From Lichtheimia corymbifera B2541 (Eukaryota; Mucoromycota; Mucoromycetes; Mucorales; Lichtheimiaceae), in assembly GCA_000697475.1 (NCBI GenBank), contig JNEU01001003.1, forward strand, positions 124,001 to 188,000: a stretch of DNA of 64,000 nucleotides. Reading direction: 5' to 3'. Positions 1 through 10,405 of the stretch are shown piece after piece. The translations under genes were made by a program, and so were the position numbers. Under the pieces are notes generated by a model that saw nothing but the letters and a program-made list of their open reading frames with translations, did not search any database and had not been told where the DNA came from. Position 1 is the first letter of the stretch; each line of letters begins with the position of its first letter.

Positions 1-1162
1 CTCCTTTACGACAATCAAACGTAACAGCATTCATTCGGGCAGTTGCTATTAGCAATGTCTCTGCGCCATTGTACCCAAACAGCGTTCACAGCCTTGTCAC
101 TCTACTACTACAACACACGCTCTTGTACGCTTCTCTGTTTCAACCGAACGTAGCAGCTGTTGCTATCATCAAACTCTCTACTCCATTGTCTCAAGTTACT
201 TGCAGCAGCTTGCCTTGGAGCCATTCCCACATGGACAACAGATAGCCATTGTATAGACCCAGTTTTATTTACGCATAGCAACATGATACAATACATACGG
301 TATCCCTACGGATATGGATTATGGATTATGGATATGGATTATGGATTATGGATATGGATTATGGATATGGATTATGGATATGGATTATGGATATGGATTA
401 TGGATATGGATTATGGATATGGATTATGGATATGGATATGGATATGGATATGGATATTGGTTTGGTACTTGGTATTGAACGATTTGGACATACAGTATGG
501 GGGAAAGCTTATTCTGCTTATGCTACCATCCTGAACGATTGATGCATTCATGCCTCAGCCATTACTACGATCATCCTTTGTGCAACCTGTCAACCATATA
601 CAACTATCAACTATCATCACCCAACTCTGTGTTTCGTGCATAATTCGCCACCATACATCAAGAGCCGTTTCACATGCGTCTTTGCACACTCAAAGGATAG
701 ATTCTCTTCAAATCGAAGTATTTCTCCCCCTCCCAATATTAGAGCATTTCATTGTACCTCTCATTCTATCTCCTGTGAATGAAGTTTGGATTCAAGGGTC
801 ATTTCTAAGATCCAATAATGTAAAGCGAGCATCTCCTTCCTGAATTAATCCTCATCTTGATGCATTGTATTACACAAAGATTTTAAAAGTATATCCGCCT
901 GTGAATGCTGTGATAATACAGGAGAAAGAAGAAAGAGGAAATTTCTGATTGATTCATTGTGTCTCGAACAAAGACTGTATTTGATTGTATAACTCGACTC
1001 CCTACGACTAACAGTGTTGTGCACATGTTTTTTGTCATCACTGGATAGCTCTTGCAAGTTGATGTACAAGTTGATCTCTAGCGCGGATATCTGAGATTTG
1101 ATTAGCCCCCGCAAATACAAGCGTGTGAGTTCGCTTCTTGCATATTTACATAACCTGTCGAC
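1..1162. other. Intergenic region left of MECR
   Basis: No convincing gene. The stretch holds the hexamer/heptamer tandem repeat at about 310-459 and otherwise unremarkable AT-leaning sequence. The open frames across the repeat are only translations of the repeat itself. The last part is presumably promoter and leader of the enoyl reductase gene that starts at 1163. Confidence 0.6.
310..459. repeat. GGATAT/GGATTAT tandem repeat
   Basis: About 150 bp made only of two modules, the hexamer GGATAT and the heptamer GGATTAT. The first half alternates them irregularly, the middle is a regular 13-bp GGATATGGATTAT unit, and the end is pure GGATAT hexamers. Because 6- and 7-bp units are mixed, the reading frame shifts inside the array, so it is unlikely to be coding. 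Confidence 0.9.
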
Positions 1163-2641
1163 ATGGGCTTGTTATTCCGATCGTTGTTGCAACATACACA
1201 GCAAGTGAGCGGTCGCTCATTGGTGCGTCGTGCCTATTCAAGCGCGTCTTCTGACATTACGGTGAATGCCATGGTGTACGGATCGTATGGCAAGCCTTCC
1301 GAGGTCTTGAGGTGAGTGTTAACACATATACACACGCACGTGCGCGCATATGTTATTGACGTGTATATCATAGAATGCATTCGTACAAGCTTCCTGCCTT
1401 GACGTCTGATACGGTGCACGTGCGTTTTTTGGCATCTCCTATCAACCCTGCTGACATCAACCAAGTCCAAGGCGTGTATCCCCTCAAGCCTCCCTTTGAA
1501 CAGCTTGGTGAAGGTGAAAAGGTTGCCGTGGGTGGTAACGAAGGTGTCGCTGAAGTCATTGCTGTGGGTGATAACGTCAAGAACCTCAAAGTGGGCGACC
1601 AAGTAGTAATGGCTCGTAGTGGTTATGGTACATGGCGCACCCATGCTGCTGGTCCCGAAGCTGATTTCCAACCTTTGCCTGCTTCCACCAACACATCATT
1701 GATCCAAAAGGCTACCATCACTGTGAATCCTTGCACCGCTTATCGTATGCTTAAAGATTTTGTGCAACTCAAACCTGGTAAGTCAGCAGCGTATGATGGA
1801 TCATGGATTTGATAAAGTAACCCCTTTTTTATATATCCAAGGCGATTATGTCATTCAGAATGGAGGCAATAGTGCCGTGGGTCAAGCTGTCATCCAGATT
1901 GCCAAGGCTTGGGGTATCAATACTGTCAACGTGGTGCGCAATCGACCTGAAATTGAGCAGTTGCGACAAGAACTCAAGGAGTTGGGTGCTACCCATGTGG
2001 TGACTGACGAGGAGCTTGGTACTCACGAGATGCGTTCAAAGATGAAGGAGTGGTTTGGTGGTAAACCCCCATTGCTTGGTCTCAACTGCGTTGGTGGCAA
2101 GAGTGCCACGGAGATGGCACGTTATCTGGGGTAAGTTCAGGGCGGTCTATTCACAATTGCGGATGGTTATGGGACAGAGAAAGAATGCCAGAAGGGGTCA
2201 TTGGGAGGAGGGTTTCCTTTATCAACAACGATGATGCTGGATAACATGGGGATATGACGATATGCATGGAAAAGGGATAAGATACATACTCACACTCACT
2301 AACGAAACGCTTATATCATCCTATTCATCCACAGCCACAATGGTCAATATGTCACTTATGGTGCTATGGCCCGTGCTCCATTAGCTATCCCAGCTTCAAT
2401 GCTGATTTTCAAGAACTTTTCTTTCCATGGTTTTTGGATGACTCGCTGGACTGACAACCACACCAATGAAGAACGCTATGAGATGCTCAAGGATCTTGTC
2501 GAATTGATGGATAAGGGTCAATTGCGTGAACCTCGCTGGACTGAGGTGGAATGGACTGAAGAAAGCATGAAACAAGCTGCTGACGGAGGTATTCAAGGAT
2601 TCACCCAGGGCAAGCAAGTTTGCTTTCCTACCAAGGCATAG
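1163..2641 (+). CDS. ETR1: Mitochondrial trans-2-enoyl-CoA/ACP reductase (MECR/Etr1)
   Basis: Last reductive step of mitochondrial type II fatty acid synthesis, NADPH-dependent reduction of trans-2-enoyl-ACP, which feeds lipoic acid and respiratory chain assembly. Exons 1163-1311, 1374-1777, 1842-2130 and 2335-2641 give 382 residues. The N-terminus ([10 protein letters not shown], then several Arg and Ser and few acidic residues) looks like a matrix targeting peptide. The GroES-like part carries [11 protein letters not shown], then NPCTAYRML. The Rossmann part has the nucleotide-binding [19 protein letters not shown] run and VVRNR, typical of MECR rather than of general quinone reductases. 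The ATG at 1163 is the only start giving the presequence. All three introns are GT-AG; the third is longest (204 nt). Confident assignment from family motifs. Confidence 0.93.
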
Positions 2642-4004
2642 AAGATTACAGCCTTTATACACACACAAAAATCATCCAATTAAACATACATGAGTGAAAT
2701 GTACATATATGACACGTTTTGGTATCGAAGATGAGTGGATGCTGTGGGATAATCAAACGTACATTTACGTTCATGCCGGTACAAAGTTATAAGGAGGTGG
2801 TTGAGACATTATTTTACCCCGACCCGTACATGCTGTGCTGGATATTCAGCCGTGTATTATCGATACCGGCTAATGTTATATAAGAGGCACATCTTCACGC
2901 AGTAGACTGATCGGTCGTCATTCCTGAAAAAGCCATATGTTGTGTTTACTAAATATGGCGCATGATGTGGATATATGGTATGTAATGTCAGCAACATAAT
3001 GAGGCCCTTTCTTTTGTTTGTTGATGATCGCGGTATACACGATACTCGGGTCTTTATGATATGGTTCATTCGGCCCTTTTACATACATACGAAGATTGGA
3101 TTGAGAAAGGGGCAAGTAGCGGCAAATACAACAAGAGATTGCACCAGCTAATATCATCCAGATACAATGGTGATAAACAGCAATGCAGGTTATTTCACTT
3201 GTTAGTCGCCCCTGAGATACCCTTGCTTCCTGTTTTTTTTTTTTTTTGTTTTCTTTGGCACGATGTATGTAATCATGACCTTGCTAAGTTTTGGATGTAA
3301 CAAAGCGGGATATATGTATTACAACGGGATGAAACATGATGAGGAGGAGAATGTGATGTGATCAGGGAAATGGTCATGATGATCCTAGAGCTGAATCACC
3401 CGGGATTATATTTTTTCTAGATCGATCATGACGAAGCACACACCGATGATCCACGTGTGTGGATCTTGTACAAGGAGGCCTAGGCCAAAGCGATCATGAA
3501 ATAAGGGAGGATTAGCAGTAGAAAAATAAATAAAAATCAAGAGGGGAACAGGGGATCTATAGAGGAGAAAGGACGACGAGGAGTGAGTGAGAAAGAGAAA
3601 TAGAGAGTAAGTGAGGGGGAGAAAAGGGAGGGGGAAAACGCAGTGTCACATTGGGTGCATACAACCTGTTGGCTATGCAATATTTCCTTCCTGTATCGTT
3701 CGTTTGCTTCACTCAGCATGCTGCTGGTTGCTTGGTTGCTCGTCATGGCTATGTATATCGGGGGAGTCGGTCTTGTTTAATAAGGTTCGGTTTCCAACTT
3801 GACAAATTTTGACGCCCTGAAGCAATGGCAAGTGCGCATCATCACATCCTACATCTATAAATATACAGCTGTTTTCTGTCAACTTGAAAAAGAAATCCCT
3901 CTTTCTTTCCCACTCTTTCTCTCCACTCTTTCTCTCTTTCTCATCCATCTACCTGCAAAGTCAACCACTTTTATTCCGCACCCAATACTTTCCTTTTTGC
4001 AAAT
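2642..4004. other. Intergenic region, 3' of MECR to Cys-rich gene
   Basis: About 1.36 kb without a credible gene. The first part is presumably the MECR 3' UTR. The last 150 bp hold a TATA-like element and a CT-rich leader belonging to the next gene. A GA-rich run lies at about 3563-3640. The short open frames here lack family resemblance. Confidence 0.6.
3856..3863 (+). promoter_or_regulatory. TATA-like box TATAAATA
   Basis: TATAAATA lies 142 bp upstream of the ATG at 4005 and is followed by a CT-rich stretch (about 3897-3950) of the kind common in fungal leaders. It supports the short downstream ORF as a transcribed gene; function is inferred from sequence only. Confidence 0.5.
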
Positions 4005-4361
4005 ATGGATCTTTTTCCCTCACCACCCTCTTCACCCGTGCAACAGCCACAGCATGATGATCCTAACGACGGCAAGGTAATTTGCGGATCCTGCGACAAG
4101 GTGCTTTCGTCCGACTGGTTTTGTGCCGACTGCCACCAACGTTGTGCAACATGTAATCGATTTCTAAGTGCTGGTGAACACTGCACACGCTGCTGGTGCT
4201 TTGACAGCATTAAAAACATGTATATCCGCAAACCACGACACATCCATGCTGCTATTGCACAACCACCGCCATCTCCTCCCAGCCATTACCATCATCACGC
4301 GTTATCATCATATCGACACTACGACCACCACCATTATCATGCAACGCATCCCTTTTATTGA
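4005..4361 (+). CDS. Small Cys- and His-rich protein, unrecognised
   Basis: Single-exon ORF of 118 residues that I do not recognise. Residues 1-22 are Pro/Ser/Gln-rich. Residues 27-64 hold CGSC, CADC, CATC and CTRCWC, giving at least four Cys pairs at zinc-knuckle spacing (CxxC-x9-CxxC-x3-CxxC). The tail (about 80-118) is Pro-rich then strongly His/Tyr-rich. The Cys spacing and a TATA box 142 bp upstream argue for a real zinc-binding protein rather than a chance ORF. It could be a metal-binding or zinc-ribbon adaptor; no function can be assigned. No intron is needed. Confidence 0.6.
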   Translation: MDLFPSPPSSPVQQPQHDDPNDGKVICGSCDKVLSSDWFCADCHQRCATCNRFLSAGEHCTRCWCFDSIKNMYIRKPRHIHAAIAQPPPSPPSHYHHHALSSYRHYDHHHYHATHPFY

Positions 4362-5805
4362 TGTTATGAAAATTCAAGGGGTGAAGAAAGGGACATGCCT
4401 TGTGTTGCTGTATGCATACATATATATGATTTGGACATCGTGCAAACAAATGATAACGCTCTTTATCGTTTCATTGACCGTCAGTAGCAGCAATCTACTA
4501 TGCCATCATTTTCATCGACCAAGCGAAACGAAAATGAGCGGCCTAATCATTTGATTTTCAAGTCATCATAATCCTTTACCTACTCATCTCTCACTCACTC
4601 ACGCACATTCAACGCACTTGTTCCTTCATCATGACATTTTCATTCACCACGCTTCATCATTTTGCCTTTTTTTCTTTACATTAGCTATAACACTAATATA
4701 CACACATTTCATTTTGCACGATCCAAATCATACTGGCATATATCACGCATTTCATGCAGCGCATACATTCTCTTTCTTTTCTCTCTCTTCTCTCTCTTCA
4801 CCCCCTTCCTCTTTAAAACAGGACACCATTGATTCCCTTTTTAGTCTACTTTCACAACAAACATATTCACCATCATTTACGTAAGCTGTAATCTCGAAAA
4901 CAATTATATAAAAAAATGAAAAAAAGACATGTTGCAAAGTCAAAGTTATGTGGAGAGAGAGGGGGTTGGTGGGGTAAAGAAAAGGAAAGCGAAAAAAGGG
5001 GATACAAGGGGAGAGGGGGTTTGTAAGAGACAGAGAGAGATAAAGACAAAGAACGCGTGATCGTGGTGGTGGTGATGGTGATGCTGACAAGGAGGTGAGT
5101 ATGATAATGAGCATAGTTTTATGTATCTATTTGTATCTTCTCTCCGCCTGTTTATGTATGTGCATGGATTGGCATCGATCCCAGGGATGAAGCGATCTAT
5201 TTTTCGCAACATGCTAGGCCTTTTGCACATAATCCCACAAGGGTACATCACGATATGCATGCCAAAGGGTGGTGGTGTGGTCTCTTTGTTCCGAATCCAT
5301 TCATACGGCTGTTTCTCCTATATTCCAATTGAGACTGGCGTGCATTTTCGTTACTGCTGCAGTTTCCTCATCTTTGGGTCGACAAGGTGTTGAGATGGAA
5401 TATCAAAAGAGAGATCAAGGCGTGAGAGTATAAAGTGAAGAAAATATATTTAATGCATCATCCAAGGAGAGAAAGAGAGAGAGAGCTTGCAAAGTGGGGA
5501 TCCATACGCACGCACATTTAGATGCTCCGATGCATTGCCCGCGTAGTTTACTCCCCAAGTGTATATATATGACAGCAAAGGAGGGGGAAAAGTGAGAGAA
5601 TGAATCAAAGAGATTGACGACATTATGCATTGCAAAAGCCTCCTTAGATCCATCGTGTATGTGTGTGTGTTGGCAAGTATATTACGGAGATTTCTCACAA
5701 GGCATGCTCATGCATAAATATCTTTTTAAACAACACGTGTTGTATGGCCACCATTGTCATTCACTCCAACAAATTGAACAGCAAAAAAAGCCGATACTAT
5801 GTGTA
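4362..5805. other. Convergent intergenic region
   Basis: About 1.4 kb between the 3' ends of the Cys-rich gene (+) and VPS23 (-). It contains CT-rich (4770-4810) and GA-rich (4950-5045 and 5405-5490) stretches. Several open frames exist but all are low-complexity or unlike any protein family, and no RNA gene is evident. Confidence 0.55.
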
Positions 5806-7671
5806 TTAGGATGATGGTGGTAATGTTTCACTGGATGGGGGTTTAAGTGCATCTCCAATCTTTTTCATCAAGGCCCGCTTCATAAATTGCTCACGTGCTA
5901 ATGTCCGCGTTAACTAGAGTAATACGTACGATATTAGCTTGATTCGAATATACTGAGTGTCCTTATAATATATACCTTCATAAAGGTGACCAAATCGATC
6001 CTTTCTGAATTAAGCGCTTTGCCAAGATAATAAATCGTATCCACAATAGCATTGTCATCCGCCACCAAATCAAATAACCTAAATCAAAAACAAGATGAAT
6101 CGCGTATTCCAATACATATCTTCCATACGTACTGATTATAAACGATGGTAGTTCCGCAGAGAGCCTCATCGACAGCCATATCAGGCATGGCATTGACGGT
6201 ATCAGTGATCTCTTGGATTTCATGGTCCCTTGATTTGAGGACATGGATATTATCTTGTAAACGCCGCAACATATCTGTCAGTGTTTGTTGTTCGTGCCTG
6301 ATTTCGTTTTCACCATCATTGAGTTGTCGATTAATGACCAATAGCTTATCCATTTCGCCTGATACTGCCATATTGAATGCCTGCATCCTCTCCGCCACTT
6401 TTCTATACAATCGATCCTGTAGATCACGCTCCCGACTTTCGGGGGTTGTTCTTGGCAAGGCTTGGCGAGGTGGTGGTGTGGCTGCACCCGGTGCTGCTGC
6501 TGATGTTGTGGCGGGTGTACTATTGCTCACTGCTGATGTAGTTGTGATACTGCTGTTGGCAAGTGCAGGTGATAAAGCTGGTAATGAGGCTGGCTTATGA
6601 ATGGCACCTGTACTAGTTGTAGATGTCGGCATGGGTGGTGGTGTCGATGATGTATATCCTTGTGGACTCAAACTCATAGCCTAATAATTCCCACTTATTA
6701 TCCTGATATTTACCCATTTCCACAACCAATGTTACTTACTGCAAGACCTTGTTGGATATTGTAATACGCTGTACCGTCACCTGAAGGCCACCTGGATGTT
6801 GGAGAATCCGAAGTAGTTGTTGAAGGCGAATAAGGTGTTGACGTGGATGAAACTGGATGTGGTGGATGTGGTGGAGGCATGGTTGGTGGTTGTGATGGTG
6901 GAGGTGGTGGAGGTGGTGGTGTATTGTTTGGCAACGAATGTCGATTATCATTCACTTTGGCAGGAATGGATGGTGGTGGATGAGATAACATAGGACTTCC
7001 AGTTGTGGCGGCGGCGGCGGCTGATGGGACTACGCTGTATACAGGTGGTTCCTGAGCGAACACTTGTTGAAGGATAGCAACCAGCTCTAATAGATTGTGT
7101 TTCTATAATCAATCCAATCCAACCCCATCATCATCCCTTGTCAATAACAGCTTGATATAAATCAGGATCGAGATATACTCACATTAGGATTCTCCTTCCA
7201 AGATGATCGATATGGATGATAGCATAAACCACTCTTGTCAACGTGTTTTCCTTCGCGTACAAGCATGTTGGATGTCGGTTTCACATAAGGCATAGGCGGG
7301 CTTCGTGGGTACTCGCTTGGAATCCAAAAGGCTACTGGAATATAATATGGTATCGATCGATAGGTGATTGGAACCGTGCCGTGTACACAAAGTAGTAGTT
7401 GCGTATGGCCATCGTTGTACGCTATTGTTTTCAAATGCTTGTCAGTACAATCCACACACATACACAATCTATACTTTATCACAATGCTTACTATAGGTGT
7501 CCATCTTTGGCTTCAAGGACGAATACATTTCCAAAACGGCATCGACATCTCGAAAGGTTCGATCCGGCTCTTTGTACTATACGCATTATTAGCACACTCC
7601 AAAGACAAGGCTTATCTCGACCCACAACGTACCGATTGTAAGACGGTCTGCAACCAGTTCTTGATATCCAT
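5806..7671 (-). CDS. VPS23: ESCRT-I subunit Vps23/TSG101
   Basis: Binds ubiquitinated cargo and Vps27/HRS at endosomes and recruits ESCRT-I for multivesicular body sorting. Exons 7671-7633, 7576-7492, 7421-7183, 7102-6740, 6680-6133, 6078-5976 and 5913-5806 give 494 residues. Residues about 1-145 form the UEV domain: MDTYTYNDGHTQLLLCVHG, PVAFWIPSEYPRSPP, KHVDKSGLCYHPY, FAQEPPVYS. It lacks a catalytic Cys, as the family does. A Pro-rich linker (about 150-330) follows, then a coiled coil and the C-terminal steadiness box (AIVDTIYYLGKALNSE, LTRTLAREQFMKRALMKKI). The 39-nt first exon starts at MDIKNWLQ, which matches the length of the UEV N-terminal helix. All six introns are GT-AG. Very confident. 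Confidence 0.95.
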
Positions 7672-8785
7672 GCAGGAAAAAAAGAGCTGTGAACGGTGAC
7701 AAGAAGGAGGAGGTTACGAAAAGGTTCTTGGAGAACAAGGCGAGCAGCAGCAGCATACATACCACAGCTTATCGATTCAATTTCCGCAAGCATTGGCATT
7801 GGGAATACCATGAGAAGATCTTTGCCAGTGATCAACTGCTCCTAAATTCCAATGTAGCTCATTTATAGCCATGTTGTTGATATATTCATCTCAATATAAT
7901 CCATTTGTATCCATATTATCACGTGTGCTTTAATGAAACAAAGCGAATAAATTGTCGTCTCTATTAGCAGTACTACTGAAAGTGTCTAAGGAACTCTATG
8001 ACTACAACCGATGGAATAATCAATTGCAGTAAAATGCTCCAATCACCTGGCTCTAACTTGGGAAGCCATATGTAATCATCATGATTGATGCTCAGTCACC
8101 TGAAGATGTATCTTGATAGCGGCAATGGAATCGCGTTCCATTATCTCATAGATCGCAACAGTCAAAGAATATATAATGTGTTATATCAAAATGCAGCAAC
8201 CAATAAACGAAGCTGATGATGGGTACTAATATTATAAGCAGGCAATTGGTTATTATGAAGATCTATTATATCAACAACACTGCCCAGGTAGTAGCAACTT
8301 GAATAATACACAACCATTCGAACTTCGCTAGACTATCGGATACTCAAAAAGTTGGCTAAGGGGGTTACGTGCCGACATGTCAAGCATGGATATCAGAGCT
8401 CGCCATCCGAGAAACCGGTCAATTAGTGCCACCCATAATGTCTATGTAATTCAAAGCTTGATAATGTTGTATCACTGAAAAGGTTGTATTTGTATATGTT
8501 TCTTACCAAGGAGATTATTATAAAGTGGATTGTATGGGGCCTGATTACATAATCGATCAAGTAAACATCATCATCATACGAGTAACCAAGCCAAATAGCG
8601 CACGAATTAAGGGATGTCGGTATGCTGAACGGGAAAAAATGAATCCCGCGGGAGAGGTTGAATGGGCCTTTCCCTAAATAGTGCATATAAATATGCGGGT
8701 GTAGATCTCATTTCCCTCTCTTTCCCGCCTTTACCTTTTCTACACGTTCTCTTTTGTTCTCTTAACATTTCGCTACTTTTTGAAT
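7672..8785. other. Divergent intergenic region VPS23/PMI40
   Basis: About 1.1 kb between two divergent genes, so it should hold both promoters. Nothing coding is seen. A TATAAATA element for the isomerase gene lies at 8686-8693. Confidence 0.6.
8686..8693 (+). promoter_or_regulatory. TATA-like box TATAAATA upstream of PMI40
   Basis: TATAAATA 93 bp upstream of the isomerase ATG at 8786, followed by a pyrimidine-rich leader (about 8705-8770). Inferred core promoter. Confidence 0.55.
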
Positions 8786-10235
8786 ATGACTCAGCAACCA
8801 GCCGTATATCGTCTTGAAGCCAAAACACAATCCTATGACTGGGGAAAGCTTGGTGATGTTTCCAAGGTTGCACACTATGCAAAGCAGTCTGGCGTCGACG
8901 TGGATCCCGCCAAGCCTTATGCTGAACTATGGATGGGCACTCATCCCAATGCACCATCCGTCGTCATGGATGACACTCGTACGCCACTCAAGGATCTTAT
9001 TCAAGCTCATTCGGAATTAAGCACCGAGACAATCTACAACCAGTACAACGGTGACCTTCCCTTTTTATTCAAGATTTTATCTATTCGCAAAGCATTGTCT
9101 ATTCAGGCACATCCTGATAAGGCGCTTGGTGCACGTCTTCATAGCGAGTTCCCCAACATTTACAAGGTATGTAAAAGGCACCTATTTGAGTGGCATGATT
9201 TATTTGCTTACATATCGCGTGATTATAACGCCCAACACAGGATCCCAACCACAAGGTAATATATTGGATGGACTACAGATGGAACCAATCAAACTAATAT
9301 AATGCTGGTTGTTTTTGGACGCGTTGTTTAGCCCGAAATGGCAATTGCTCTTACCCCGTTTGAAGCGTTATGCGGTTTCCGGCCCCTGAATGAGATTGCT
9401 CAACATCTTGACACATATCCCGAATTGGCAGCTTTGGTGGGTGACGAAAAGGTGCAGCAATTCAAAAACACCATCAAGCAAGACAATCAAGATCAAAACA
9501 AGGCTGTGCTTAAGGATGTGTTTGCTGCCATCATGAATAGCTCCGCTGACAAGGTCAAGGAACAACTGGCACAGCTTACCGAACGTTTGAGAAACAAAAA
9601 TGAAAAGACGGTGGTGGATGAACTTGTATTGCGTCTGGATCAACAGTACCCTGGTGGTGACATTGGTGTCTTTTCAATGCTCGTGATGAACTATGTTACC
9701 ATGGAGCCCGGTCAAGCCATGTTCTTGGGTGCGAATGAACCCCATGCTTATTTGTCAGGAGGTATGGATGGATGGAAGGAATAAGGATAAAGCTTGTGTT
9801 ATTGACGAGCGAGGATGATTAGATTGTGTGGAATGTATGGCTGCCAGTGACAATGTGGTGCGTGCAGGTTTAACACCAAAGTTCAAGGATGTGGCCGTGT
9901 TGGTGGATATGCTCACCTATCGATATGGATCAGCAGAATCGCAAAAGATGAAGGGCGAAAGCTTTGGTCTTCACTCACTCTTGTATGACCCACCTATCGA
10001 TGAATTCTCAGTGGTGTTGACGCGTCTTACAGGAGGACAAGCTGAAACGCATGAACCCATTTCAGGTCCAAGCATCCTCATCGTGACTCGTGGTGCTGGT
10101 AAATTAGAAGCCGACAATTCTCAATTCGACCTCAAGGATGGATACGTCTATTTCGTGGGTGCCAATGTCTCCATCTCGGCAACTGCAGAAGAAACCGGTC
10201 TAGAGTTTTATCGTGCATTCACTGTTCCCAATTAA
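8786..10235 (+). CDS. PMI40: Mannose-6-phosphate isomerase, type I
   Basis: Interconverts fructose-6-phosphate and mannose-6-phosphate in the cytosol and supplies GDP-mannose for glycosylation and cell wall mannan. Exons 8786-9166, 9241-9255, 9332-9761 and 9823-10235 give 412 residues. The zinc ligands Gln107 and His109 sit in IQAHPDK; GANEPHAYLSG gives the later metal/substrate His, and YWG-type YDWG and FRPLNEIAQ are typical of the family. Exon 2 is a 15-nt micro-exon encoding DPNHK; without it the conserved DPNHKPEMAIALTPFEA stretch is broken. ATG 8786 is the first start giving the conserved YRLEAKTQSYDWG N-terminus, with a TATA box 93 bp upstream. Convergent with FMP27, 170 bp between stops. 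Confidence 0.95.
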
Positions 10236-10405
10236 TTATCTCCCTAGTCATCCTATCATACTTGCAAATTGCTTTTTCATATTAATGCATCCATCTTTCA
10301 AAACAATAACATGTCTCATGATGATAATTGTGAATATTAATTAAGCTTTGATTTCTTTTGTGTCGATGATGCTTTATTTTGGAATGAGGTTCTACAACTA
10401 TGCGA

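Noticed and set aside
160..542. Open frames across the GGATAT/GGATTAT array reading as Tyr-Gly-Leu-Trp-Ile repeats
   Set aside because: They are translations of the repeat; the 7-bp units shift frame and no start context or homology supports a gene.
6145..6600. 151-codon plus-strand ORF
   Set aside because: Antisense to VPS23 exon 5, which has clear family motifs and closed splice phases.
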